Below, piece by piece: positions 44,100-53,440 of a stretch of 64,000 nt of DNA; positions within the stretch are counted from its first letter, which is position 1; each line of letters starts with the position of its first letter. Position numbers and translations under genes: made by a program. Origin of the DNA: Candidatus Anammoximicrobium sp. (GTDB lineage Bacteria; Planctomycetota; Planctomycetia; Pirellulales; Pirellulaceae); NCBI GenBank assembly GCA_012515235.1, contig JAAYYU010000191.1:30397-94396 (forward strand), given 5' to 3'. Below the pieces are notes generated by a model. The model ran no database searches. It was not told the DNA's origin and saw nothing but the letters and a program-made list of their open reading frames with translations.

Positions 44100-46094
44100 A
44101 TGTGGAAGTTTTTGGCAAAGGCAGGGATCACCAGACAGGTGGCGCCGCGGGTGGCCGCCTCCTGGCCGATGTTTGCCTTGATCTATTTCAGTTCCTACTG
44201 GCTACGATTCGAAGGGGACTTGGACAGCCCCGAGTTGCGCATCTTTCTGTCCACCTTTGTCTGGGTAGCCTGCTTGAAGGTCGCAGCATTCGCCTATTTC
44301 CGGGTGTACCAAGGCTGGGGACGGTATGTGACGTTCCACGACCTGACGTTGCTGTTGAAGGCCGCCACCGCCAGTTCGTTTGCCATCCTCCTGGTCGATT
44401 TTCTGCTCTTTCCGGCCGCTTCGACTCCGCGGAGCGTGTTCCTGATGGACTGGGGGCTGACGATCGTCGCCATCGGCGGGTTGCGGTCGCTGGCTCGATT
44501 GTTGGAGGAACGCGACCGTTCGCCGTTGTTTTCCAGCGGCGTGACGCCAGCCTTGATTGCGGGCGCCAACGATTCGGGCGAAGCCCTGCTCCGCGCGATC
44601 CGGCGAAACCCGCGGCTGGCGTATCGCGTCGTGGGCTTCATTGCGGAGGATCCCCAAGCCGTGGATTCGCAGATTGGCGGCGTTCCCGTGATCGGCAGTC
44701 TGGGCGACACCTGCCAACTGGCCACGCAGTACAACATCTCCGACGTCTTCATCACTGCCGGCGAGTTGGCTGGTCAGCAAGTCCGCCAGTTGGTGGATGA
44801 AGCCCGTCAAGCCAAAATCAACGTTCGCGTGTTGCCCAGTTACGAGCAGTTGTTGAGTGGGACGGTCTCCCTGCGTCCGCGCGACGTCTCGATCGAGGAC
44901 TTGCTCCGCCGCGCGCCGGTCCGCCTGAACCTGGCGGAATTGCACCGCTGGATCGATGAGCGCACGCTGTTGGTCACCGGCAGCGCCGGCAGCATCGGCT
45001 CGGAAATCTGCCGGCAACTGTTGCAGTTTTCGCCGCAGCGGCTGGTGCTGGTCGATCGCTCGGAAAACGGCCAGTTTTTTTTGGAGCGGGAACTCAGGTG
45101 CCTGGCTCCGGACTTGGACATTCGCATCTGCATCGGGGACGTCACCGACGCCGCGCGCATGCAGGCTTTGTTTCAGACGCACCGTCCCGATGTCGTCTTT
45201 CATGCGGCCGCCTACAAGCACGTGCCGCTGATGGAAGCCCATCCGGGTGAAGCGGTCAAGAATATTGTGCTCGCCACCAAGCTGTTGGCGGACACTGCCG
45301 AGGCGTGTGACGTCTCGTCGTTCGTCATGATCTCGACCGACAAGGCGGTCAATCCGACCAGCGTGATGGGGGCCAGCAAGCGGGTCGCGGAGTTGTACGT
45401 GCAAGCCAAGGCGATGGAGGCCCGCTGCCAATTCGTCACGGTGCGGTTCGGCAACGTGCTGGACTCGGCGGGCAGCGTCGTGCCCCTGTTCCGCCAGCAG
45501 ATTGCCGCGGGAGGGCCGCTGACGGTGACGCATCCCGAGATGGTCCGCTATTTCATGACGATCCCCGAAGCCTCGCAGTTGGTGATCCAGGCCGGCGCCA
45601 TGGGCCGCGGCGGCGAGATCTTCGTGCTGGACATGGGCGAGCCCGTCAAGATCGTGGATCTGGCGCGGGACATGATCCGGTTGTCCGGGCTGGAGCTCGG
45701 CCAGGACATCGAAATTCAATTCGTGGGCAAGCGTCCCGGCGAGAAGCTGTTTGAGGAGTTGAATTGCGACGGCGAGCGGCATCGGCCCACGTCGCACCCC
45801 AAGATTCTGGTGGCGGAATCCGCTCAGGCCGACTTGGCGGTCCTGCAGCGCGAGTTGGAACAGATTCGGCGACTGGCCAATGGCCCCGAATCGCTGATCC
45901 TCGCCGCACTGCAAAGCATCGTTCCGCAGTACGCGGCGGCCAAAGCGGCTCGCCCATCCCGCGACGGCGCCGGAAGCTTGCGGGCCGCCGTGGGCTCCGC
46001 GCCCAAGATCTTGTCGCCGGCCGACGAGTCGCCTGACATCATTTCCATCCGAGACGGCGTCCGACAGCCCCCCAAATGGCGAAAGGCGGCTTGA
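44100..46094 (+). CDS. Polysaccharide biosynthesis nucleoside-diphosphate-sugar epimerase/dehydratase (CapD/FlaA1/WbpM-like)
   Basis: N-terminal TMs; LVTGSAGSIGSEICRQLLQFSPQRLVLVDRSENGQFFLEREL; FHAAAYKHVPLMEAHPGEAVKNIVLATKLLADTA; ISTDKAVNPTSVMGASKRVAE. Confidence 0.94.
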   Translation: MWKFLAKAGITRQVAPRVAASWPMFALIYFSSYWLRFEGDLDSPELRIFLSTFVWVACLKVAAFAYFRVYQGWGRYVTFHDLTLLLKAATASSFAILLVDFLLFPAASTPRSVFLMDWGLTIVAIGGLRSLARLLEERDRSPLFSSGVTPALIAGANDSGEALLRAIRRNPRLAYRVVGFIAEDPQAVDSQIGGVPVIGSLGDTCQLATQYNISDVFITAGELAGQQVRQLVDEARQAKINVRVLPSYEQLLSGTVSLRPRDVSIEDLLRRAPVRLNLAELHRWIDERTLLVTGSAGSIGSEICRQLLQFSPQRLVLVDRSENGQFFLERELRCLAPDLDIRICIGDVTDAARMQALFQTHRPDVVFHAAAYKHVPLMEAHPGEAVKNIVLATKLLADTAEACDVSSFVMISTDKAVNPTSVMGASKRVAELYVQAKAMEARCQFVTVRFGNVLDSAGSVVPLFRQQIAAGGPLTVTHPEMVRYFMTIPEASQLVIQAGAMGRGGEIFVLDMGEPVKIVDLARDMIRLSGLELGQDIEIQFVGKRPGEKLFEELNCDGERHRPTSHPKILVAESAQADLAVLQRELEQIRRLANGPESLILAALQSIVPQYAAAKAARPSRDGAGSLRAAVGSAPKILSPADESPDIISIRDGVRQPPKWRKAA

Positions 46095-46177
46095 TTCATG
46101 CGGCCGTCACTTGACCGCCGCGGCAACCGGCGGGCATCCGCGATACTCGAAACGCTCAATCTCAGGAGAATGCTTCC

Positions 46178-47158
46178 ATGAACTTCGCTTTGATCGGTGC
46201 TGCCGGCTTCATTGCTCCCCGTCACATGCAGGCGATTCACGACACCGGACATGACCTGATTGCCGCGATCGATCCGCACGATTGCGTGGGCAGGCTGGAC
46301 AGTTTCTTTCCGGAGGCCCGTTTCTTTACGGAGATCGAACGTTTCGACCGATTCCTCGAAAAACGCCGCCGCGGCCCCGAAGACCAACGGGTGCAATACG
46401 TCAGCATCTGTACACCCAACTACCTGCACGACGCGCACGTCCGGCTGGCCCTGCGGCTCAAAGCCCACGCCATCTGCGAGAAACCGCTGGTGATCAGCCC
46501 TTGGAATCTGGACGCCTTGCAGGAATTGGAGGCCGAATATGGCTGCCGCGTCTACAACGTCCTGCAACTCCGCCTGATCCCCGCCTTGCAGGAACTGAAG
46601 CGCACGGTGGACGCAGACAGCGGACGGCAGCGCGCCGACATCTGTCTGACTTACATCACCCGCCGCGGCAAGTGGTACGACGTGTCCTGGAAAGGCGACC
46701 CGGAAAAATCCGGCGGCGTGTCGATGAACATCGGCGTCCATTTCTTCGACCTGCTGGGCTGGTTGTTCGGCGAGCCGGAGCATTGGGAAGTACATCTGCG
46801 CACGCCGCGCAAGATGTCGGGACTGCTGGAGCTGGAACGTGCGCGGGTCCGCTGGTTTTTGTCCGTGGATGAAGAGGATTTGCCTCAATCCGTGCGGCAA
46901 GCCGGCAAATACGCCTACCGTTCGATGACGCTGGACGGCCAGGAGATCGAGTTTTCCGACGGCTTTACGGACCTGCACACGCGCGTCTACCGTGAGATCC
47001 TGGCCGGCCGCGGCGCGGGCCTGTGCGACGCGCGTCCGGCGATCGAACTGGTGTTCGCGCTGAACCACTGTGACGTCGTGCAGCAGTCCCGTTGCTGTCA
47101 TCCGTTCCTGAAGGACATCCGGCCCAAGGAACTGCTGCGGTATCGAAAAGCGGCTTGA
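46178..47158 (+). CDS. Gfo/Idh/MocA oxidoreductase, WlbA/WbpB-like (UDP-sugar 3-dehydrogenase)
   Basis: [91 protein letters not shown]. Confidence 0.85.
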   Translation: MNFALIGAAGFIAPRHMQAIHDTGHDLIAAIDPHDCVGRLDSFFPEARFFTEIERFDRFLEKRRRGPEDQRVQYVSICTPNYLHDAHVRLALRLKAHAICEKPLVISPWNLDALQELEAEYGCRVYNVLQLRLIPALQELKRTVDADSGRQRADICLTYITRRGKWYDVSWKGDPEKSGGVSMNIGVHFFDLLGWLFGEPEHWEVHLRTPRKMSGLLELERARVRWFLSVDEEDLPQSVRQAGKYAYRSMTLDGQEIEFSDGFTDLHTRVYREILAGRGAGLCDARPAIELVFALNHCDVVQQSRCCHPFLKDIRPKELLRYRKAA

Positions 47159-47343
47159 GCAACGCCGTGCCTCCGGCACAGACGCCTCTCGCCCCTTCGC
47201 GAAAGGCGGTGGAGAAACAAGTTTGGTCGTTGACCGCGACGTCGTCCGTCAGCGCCGGGCAAGGCGATCGACCTTGCCGCGAAGTCGGGCCCGCCGTATC
47301 CTATCGCGGCCTGAAAACAGGGCTTATTGGGAGTAAGAATCAC

Positions 47344-47961
47344 GTGTCAGCTAGCACCTCCAACTACTTCGTGCATGAGTCGTCCTATGTGGATGAAGGC
47401 GTGGAAATCGGCGAACAGACGGCGATTTGGCACTTCTGCCACATCCTGAAGGGAACGCGGATCGGACAACGCTGCCGGATCGGTCAGAACGTGGTGATCG
47501 GGCCCCGCGCGAGCGTGGGCAACAACGTCAAGATCCAGAACAACGTCTCGGTCTATGAAGGCGTCACCCTGGAGGACGACGTGTTTTGCGGTCCCTCGAT
47601 GGTGTTCACCAACGTCCTGACGCCGCGGTGTGCGTTTCCCCGGAACACGGCCGAAGATTTCGCGCCCACGGTCGTGAAGCGGGGCGCCAGCATCGGGGCC
47701 AACGCGACCATCGTCTGCGGCCATACGATCGGCCAGCACGCCTTGATCGGCGCCGGCGCCGTGGTGACACGGGACGTCCCCGCCTATGCCGTGGTGTTCG
47801 GCAATCCGGCGCGCCAGCACGGCTGGGCCTGCGAGTGCGGCGTGGTCCTGACGTTTGCCGACGCGCACGCGGAATGTCCCGAGTGCGGCCGGCAGTACCG
47901 AAAATGGAACGACAGGACGGTCGAGCCCTGGACTGCGGCCCAAACCAGACGGGCCGCGTAG
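47344..47961 (+). CDS. Left-handed beta-helix N-acetyltransferase, WlbB/WbpD-like
   Basis: [87 protein letters not shown] start at 47344 proposed. Confidence 0.88.
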   Translation: MSASTSNYFVHESSYVDEGVEIGEQTAIWHFCHILKGTRIGQRCRIGQNVVIGPRASVGNNVKIQNNVSVYEGVTLEDDVFCGPSMVFTNVLTPRCAFPRNTAEDFAPTVVKRGASIGANATIVCGHTIGQHALIGAGAVVTRDVPAYAVVFGNPARQHGWACECGVVLTFADAHAECPECGRQYRKWNDRTVEPWTAAQTRRAA

Positions 47962-48049
47962 GTTCCCGGTCTGAGCGGCAGAGTCGATCCGTCCGCGGCG
48001 TCTGAACTTCCTCACGAAGCGCCTGTTTTTTGGGCCAGGAGGCCGACCA

Positions 48050-49228
48050 GTGATCCCGCTTTGCGACCTTCGCGAACAGTACCGTTCGCTGAAAGCCGAG
48101 ATTGACGAGGCCATGCAGCGCGTAGCCGCCGAGGCTCATTACATCCTGGGGCCCAACGTCAAGGCGTTGGAGCAGGAGATCGCCGCGTTCTGCGGGTGCC
48201 GGTTTGCCGTCGGCGTGGCCAACGGGACCGATGCGCTACACCTGGCGCTGCGGGCCATGAACATCGGCCCCGGCGACGAGGTCATCACCACGCCGTTCAC
48301 GTTCATCGCCACGACCGAAGCGATCGGTCTGGTCGGGGCCACGCCGGTTTTCGTGGACATTGATCCGCGGACCTACAATCTCGACGCGGAGCAGATCGAA
48401 GCGGCGATCACGCCGCGCACCAAGGCGATTTTGCCCGTCCATCTCTACGGCCAGCCCTGCGATATGGAGCGGATTACGGCCCTCGCCGCAAAGCACGGTG
48501 TGGCCGTGGTCGAGGACTGTGCCCAGGCGCTGGGGGCCAGCTATCGAGGCCAAAAAGTCGGCTCGTTCGGGGCCGCCGGCTGCATCAGCTTTTTTCCCAG
48601 CAAGAACCTGGGCTGCTTCGGCGACGGCGGCATGGTGGTCACTAACGACGGCGAACTGTACGAGCGCGTGGAGATGCTGCGGCGGCACGGCGGGAAAGTT
48701 AAGTACTATCACGACGAACTAGGCTTGAACAGCCGGCTTGACGAACTGCAGGCCGCCATCTTGCGCGTGAAGTTGCCGCATTTGGCGCGTGCAAATCAAC
48801 TCCGCCGCGAACGTGCGTACCGCTACAACGAACTGTTCGCAGGGGCTGCCGAAATTGAATTGCCCCATGAACTCGGCGCATCCGGCGCGTTCCTTCCCCA
48901 ACCCAAAGCGTCTGCGCCTTCGGGGGAACTCGTGGCAGCCGTCTACCACCAATACACGGTTTGCGTGCCGAACCGGGACGCCGTCAGCCGTTCGCTGACC
49001 GCGGGGGGTGTGGGCAATGCCGTGTACTATCCCGTCCCCCTGCACCTCCAGCGCGTCCACGCCTCGCGGGGCTACGCGCCGGGGTCGTTTCCCTGTGCGG
49101 AGCGTGCCGCGCGGCGCTGTTTGAGTTTGCCCATGTTTCCCGAACTGAGTGACGATCAGCAGCAGGCCGTGGTCCGGGCCCTCGGTGCAAGCCTTTCCGC
49201 CACGGCCGCTCCGGCCGCCGGCGTGTGA
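48050..49228 (+). CDS. DegT/DnrJ/EryC1/StrS aminotransferase, WbpE-like
   Basis: MIPLCDLREQYRSLKAEIDEAMQRV; GTDALHLALRAMNIGPGDEVITTPFTFIATTEAI; SFFPSKNLGCFGDGGMVVTND (PLP Lys). Confidence 0.93.
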   Translation: MIPLCDLREQYRSLKAEIDEAMQRVAAEAHYILGPNVKALEQEIAAFCGCRFAVGVANGTDALHLALRAMNIGPGDEVITTPFTFIATTEAIGLVGATPVFVDIDPRTYNLDAEQIEAAITPRTKAILPVHLYGQPCDMERITALAAKHGVAVVEDCAQALGASYRGQKVGSFGAAGCISFFPSKNLGCFGDGGMVVTNDGELYERVEMLRRHGGKVKYYHDELGLNSRLDELQAAILRVKLPHLARANQLRRERAYRYNELFAGAAEIELPHELGASGAFLPQPKASAPSGELVAAVYHQYTVCVPNRDAVSRSLTAGGVGNAVYYPVPLHLQRVHASRGYAPGSFPCAERAARRCLSLPMFPELSDDQQQAVVRALGASLSATAAPAAGV

Positions 49229-49289
49229 GGACGGCAAGGCTCCAGCTGGCCCGGCCCCGCGGCTGGGCGGATCGCCGGAAGCGTCCCAG

Positions 49290-49511
49290 CTAGCACCAAA
49301 CGGGATCTCGACACTTTTCCGCGTCGCTGATGAAGTCACGGTTTCGGTCCTGGGGTCAGGCCTACAGAATTCAATTTTGGCCGAGCAGAGTCGTACGACG
49401 TGGCTGGCACCAAACTCGGCCAAAATTGAATTCTGTAGGCCTGACCCCATTTCGCGCGACTGTGCCCTCGTAGACCGCGACTTTCCGTGGCAGTGTCCCG
49501 TTTGGTGCTAG
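49290..49511. repeat. Dispersed palindromic element, copy 3 (complete; flanks in opposite orientation to copies 1-2)
   Basis: Ends ctagcaccaaacggga...tcccg-tttggtgctag; arms GGGGTCAGGCCTACAGAATTCAATTTTGGCCGA at 49352-49384 with reverse complement 49416-49448. Confidence 0.88.
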
Positions 49512-49772
49512 CAGCCCGGCAGGCAGCCTTCCTGCACGACGCCGGGAGCCTGGGCGGCCAGGGACGCTGGCACCCGCCGGCGCGGGGACGATCCGCGGGA
49601 AAACGCCGTTGCCGGACGGGGGCCAGACGGTCGTCCGCGCGCATATTCTGCCGTTGTCTGGCTCCGGAAATTCTGATAACTTTCCGCCTTTCCGATGCGG
49701 TTCTTCCCGCGCGGCGCGATCCTCCGGTCCGGATTGCGGTGAGTCGATTGCGCGGGACAAAGGAGTCTACTG

Positions 49773-50063
49773 ATGAGGGATCATTGCCATACGCCGGTCG
49801 CCACGCCGACGGACAGCCTGGGGGGCCTGGAGCTACAGGGTTTCTTGCGGGTCATGGAACAGGCCCTGGAGGCGCCTGAGTGTACGTTCAGCGGATGTCT
49901 CCGCCTGACGGATCTCCCGGGCTGGGACTCGTTGAGCGCCCTGGCGACGATCGCCACGATCGACCATCGCTACGGGGTCACCCTGGACAACACCGACTTG
50001 AGAACCTGCGACACGCTCGCCGACCTGGCGGCCATCGTGGATCGCGGTTTGGCCGTCCACTGA
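49773..50063 (+). CDS. Acyl carrier protein-like (phosphopantetheine-binding)
   Basis: LTDLPGWDSLSALATIATIDHRYGVTLDNTDLRTCDTLADLAAIV, with the DSL Ser attachment motif. Confidence 0.8.
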   Translation: MRDHCHTPVATPTDSLGGLELQGFLRVMEQALEAPECTFSGCLRLTDLPGWDSLSALATIATIDHRYGVTLDNTDLRTCDTLADLAAIVDRGLAVH

Positions 50064-50068
50064 GACTC

Positions 50069-50170
50069 GTGTGGCACGCCCTACTGTGGTGGCCGTGTCC
50101 CACTGTGTCGGCACGTCCTGTGGTGGCCGTGTCCTACTGTGGTGGCACGCCCTACTAGGTTGGCCGTGTC
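50069..50170. repeat. Imperfect short tandem repeats (~19-nt units)
   Basis: gtggcacgccctactgtg / gtggccgtgtcccactgtg / tcggcacgtcctgtg / gtggccgtgtcctactgtg / gtggcacgccctactag. Confidence 0.7.
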
Positions 50171-50294
50171 TGGCCATTGAGGATTACGGTTTGGCCGTCC
50201 GTTGACAGGTTACGACTGGCCGGGCACGCGCCGGTTCTCAGTCCAGCGTCCCCATCGAGTTCCCACCGAGGAAGCCACCAAGGAGCCCCGCAAC

Positions 50295-51338
50295 TTGTAT
50301 GCAGCGATTCGGGCCATTGAATACCATTTGCCCTCGCGCGAACTGTCGAACGAGGAACTGGTCAAGGAATTCCCGAGCTGGGATCCGGCGAAGGTCCTAG
50401 CCAAGACCGGCATCCAGCGGCGGTGGTTGGCGGCGGACGGCGAGTGCGCGTCCGATCTGGCTGTGGCGGCGGCCCAGCGGCTTTTCGACTCCGGGGTCTG
50501 TCGGCCGGACGAGGTGGATTTCCTGATCTTGTGCACGCAGTCGCCGGATTACGCGCTGCCCACGACGGCCTGCCTGGCTCAAGACCGGCTGGGCGTGCCC
50601 CGGACCGCCGGTGCGTTGGACATCAGCCTGGGGTGTTCCGGCTACGTGTACGGACTGTCTTTGGCCAAGGGGCTGATCGAGACCGGCCAAGCGCAGAACG
50701 TGCTCTTGCTCACGGGCGAGACCTACAGCAAGTACATGTCGCCCGACGACTTCAACGTCCGCGTCCTTTTCGGCGACGGAGCCTCGGCCACACTGATTCA
50801 GGGTCACGAGGCCAGCGGGCACGGCTCCGGCGACTGGATCGGCCCGTTTGTGTTCGGGACTGACGGCCGCGGTTGGTCGCGACTGGTGGTCCGCGGGAGC
50901 GGCACCCGCCAGGACGGCGGTCCGGCGTCTTCGGCCGCCGATCCGCAAGACGGGCGGACGCAACGGTCCGGGCACCTGTACATGGACGGCCCGGAGATCT
51001 TCTCCTTCACCCTGAAGGCGGTGCCGGAGGCGGTGTTCAGTCTGCTCAAAAAAGCGAATCTCGATTTGGCCGACATCGATTGGTTTGGGTTTCACCAGGC
51101 AAACGAGTTCATGCTGGAACATCTGCGGGAGAAGATTCGCATTCCCCGCGACCGGTTTCTGTACGCCTTGCGGGATTGCGGAAATACGACCTCGTCGAGC
51201 ATTCCGATCACGTTGAAGCAGGCCACGGCGGCGGGACAGATCGAGCCCGGGCAGACGCTGCTGCTGGTCGGCTTTGGCGTGGGCTATTCCTGGGCGGCCG
51301 CCTTGGTGCGATGGCGATCGCCAGAAGCACGGGCGTGA
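50295..51338 (+). CDS. 3-oxoacyl-ACP synthase III (KASIII/FabH-like)
   Basis: Catalytic Cys DISLGCSGYVYGLSLA, His FGFHQANEFMLEHL, Asn DCGNTTSSSIPITL; TTG start 50295 with AAGGAG upstream proposed (ORF open from 50202). Confidence 0.88.
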   Translation: MYAAIRAIEYHLPSRELSNEELVKEFPSWDPAKVLAKTGIQRRWLAADGECASDLAVAAAQRLFDSGVCRPDEVDFLILCTQSPDYALPTTACLAQDRLGVPRTAGALDISLGCSGYVYGLSLAKGLIETGQAQNVLLLTGETYSKYMSPDDFNVRVLFGDGASATLIQGHEASGHGSGDWIGPFVFGTDGRGWSRLVVRGSGTRQDGGPASSAADPQDGRTQRSGHLYMDGPEIFSFTLKAVPEAVFSLLKKANLDLADIDWFGFHQANEFMLEHLREKIRIPRDRFLYALRDCGNTTSSSIPITLKQATAAGQIEPGQTLLLVGFGVGYSWAAALVRWRSPEARA

Positions 51339-51378
51339 GGGGACGTGGCGGCGGGACGGTGGATGCGAAGTGCGGCTT

Positions 51379-52905
51379 ATGATCACCTGGCTTTCGACAA
51401 TGGTGCGGGCCGGCTGGGGGCGATTCCCGCCACTCGGTCCCTTCGGGCGCAACGTGATGACGTTGGCCGGCGGGACCGTCGTCGCTCAAGCGGTCATGGC
51501 GGTCTTTCTGCCGGTCCTCGCCCGGCTCTACTCGGCAGAGGAATTCGGCATCTGCGCGGTGTTTACGTCGGTGGGAACCATCGCGGCGGTGATCGCCAGC
51601 GGCCGTTATGACCTGAGCATCCCGATTCCCGCCAGCGATTCGGAAGCGTGGGCGCTGTTCCGCTTGGCGACCTGGCTGGCCGCCGGATTCGCTCTTGGAT
51701 CGGGCCTGCTGTTGTGGCTGTGGATTCCCGCTCTGTTGGCGCCCCTTGGCAGCCTGGCCCATCTGTTGCCGCTGTACATCGCATGCACAGCTTACTCCAC
51801 CGCCGCTGGGTACTGGCTGGGCCGCGAAGGTGATTTCAGTTGGGTATCGCTTTCGCGGATCATTCAAGCCGTCGCGATTCTGGGCCTGCAGGTGGTCTGG
51901 AGTTGTCTGGGCTACTCCGGGGGCCTGGTGATCGGACTTGTGTCGGGCGCCGCGTTGCTGAGCCTTCTGAACCTGGCCAGGATCCGGTGGGGGCGGTCGG
52001 GAGTCCATTCCCGGTTTTCGCTCACGCAGGCAGCGCGCGGGCACTATCGGTCCCCGTGCTTTCTCTTGCCGGCGCACGCCGTCAATACCCTGGGAGCGCA
52101 GCTCCCGGTGGTGTTCATGAACTCGTTCTTCGGCGCGGCCATGGCGGGCTTCTTTGGCTTGGCTTTGCGGCTGGTCGGCCTGCCGCTGCAAGTCATTTCC
52201 CAGTCGGTCAACCAGGTCTTCTTCCCCCACGCGTCGCGGGAATATGCCGCCCGAGGCGAATGCGCGGCGTTGTTCACGCGGTTGGTCAAGCGGCTGTTCT
52301 GCATCGGGGCCGTGGGCCTGGGCTTGGCCCTGCTTTGCGGTCCCTTGCTGGTCGAGGTCGTGATGGGCGAGCAATGGCGGACCGCCGGCCGGATCATTCA
52401 GATCCTGGCGCCCTTCCTGCTCATCCGGTTTGTCTCCTCTGCGGTCGGCAGCATGTCGATGATCGCCGGCCGGCAGGACGTCGATTTGAAATGGCAAGTG
52501 TTCATGTTGGTCTTGGTGCTGGCGGGGTTATCGGTGGGGGCCGTGTTCGACGACTGGAGGCTGTCGGTTGTGGGATACGGAATTGGGTCGGCGGTGGCGT
52601 TCTCCGCGGCCTTGGTGATTTGTTATCGTTTTGCCCGGTACGGATCGGGCAGGAGTTGTGCGGACGAACGGCCGGCGGCCGCCCGCCCGGCGGAACAGGA
52701 GAATGGAGATGTGGTCGCTAGTGAAGCGAATCGCAAAGCGGGTGCTTCCGGAACAGACGCTGCGGGGAATGCGAAGTGTCCTGCACCGGCAGTGGTACCG
52801 TTTCCACCGCCCCCACATGTTGCAGTTGTGGATCGACGGCCGGCGGCTGTGCCTGAGCGACACCGCCGACATCACGGATTGGGAACGCCTGAAGCTCGGC
52901 CGTGA
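51379..52905 (+). CDS. Polysaccharide flippase (Wzx-like, MATE/MVF superfamily)
   Basis: Multi-TM; NVMTLAGGTVVAQAVMAVFLPVLARLYSAEEFGICAVFTSVGTIAAVIASGRYDLSIPIP. Confidence 0.85.
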   Translation: MITWLSTMVRAGWGRFPPLGPFGRNVMTLAGGTVVAQAVMAVFLPVLARLYSAEEFGICAVFTSVGTIAAVIASGRYDLSIPIPASDSEAWALFRLATWLAAGFALGSGLLLWLWIPALLAPLGSLAHLLPLYIACTAYSTAAGYWLGREGDFSWVSLSRIIQAVAILGLQVVWSCLGYSGGLVIGLVSGAALLSLLNLARIRWGRSGVHSRFSLTQAARGHYRSPCFLLPAHAVNTLGAQLPVVFMNSFFGAAMAGFFGLALRLVGLPLQVISQSVNQVFFPHASREYAARGECAALFTRLVKRLFCIGAVGLGLALLCGPLLVEVVMGEQWRTAGRIIQILAPFLLIRFVSSAVGSMSMIAGRQDVDLKWQVFMLVLVLAGLSVGAVFDDWRLSVVGYGIGSAVAFSAALVICYRFARYGSGRSCADERPAAARPAEQENGDVVASEANRKAGASGTDAAGNAKCPAPAVVPFPPPPHVAVVDRRPAAVPERHRRHHGLGTPEARP

Positions 52906-53386
52906 CATCTTCATCTGGCATTATTCGATCCTCGACAGCGGGAACGGCATCGAGTTGGGGGACGGCTGTCAGATCGGGACGCGGGTGGGAGTGTTCACGC
53001 ACAGCGCCCATCTTTCCTTGCGTCTCTATCGCGACCGCTACTTCCAAACGGATTGTCATCACCACGTCGGGCGGGTCATGGGAAGTGTGGTCCTGGGCGA
53101 ATACACGTTTGTGGGCCCGAATTCCATTATCATGCCGGACACGCGGATCGGCCGGGGCTCGCTGGTCACGGCGTTTTCCCTGGTGCATGGCGATTTTCCC
53201 GAGTTTTCCGTGATCTCCGGCAACCCGGCGAAGGTTGTCGGAGACACGCGGCGCCTGGATTGGATCTATCTGAAGGAACATCCGGAGCTGCGCGAGTCGT
53301 ACCAGCGGTGGACAGGCCAGGACCTGAACGCTTGCTGGCCCGCGATGCGCGGCGCCCCGCTCCGGGACGGCAAGCACGCGGCCTGA
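52703..53386 (+). CDS. Left-handed beta-helix acyltransferase (hexapeptide repeat)
   Basis: DWERLKLGRDIFIWHYSILDSGNGIELGDGCQIGTRVGVFTHSAH; FVGPNSIIMPDTRIGRGSLVTAFSLVHGDFPEFSVISGNPAKVVGDTR. Confidence 0.85.
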   Translation: MEMWSLVKRIAKRVLPEQTLRGMRSVLHRQWYRFHRPHMLQLWIDGRRLCLSDTADITDWERLKLGRDIFIWHYSILDSGNGIELGDGCQIGTRVGVFTHSAHLSLRLYRDRYFQTDCHHHVGRVMGSVVLGEYTFVGPNSIIMPDTRIGRGSLVTAFSLVHGDFPEFSVISGNPAKVVGDTRRLDWIYLKEHPELRESYQRWTGQDLNACWPAMRGAPLRDGKHAA

Positions 53387-53440
53387 CACGACAGCGATTC
53401 GACGCAGCAGAAGGGGTCCTACCGGATCAAGGGAGCAGCG

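Noticed and set aside
44202-45914. 570-aa minus-strand ORF
   Set aside because: Antisense to the CapD-like dehydratase with clear Rossmann and YxxxK-type motifs.
50069-50170. Possible CRISPR-like array
   Set aside because: Units are ~19 nt, contiguous and imperfect with no unique spacers and no cas genes in the window.
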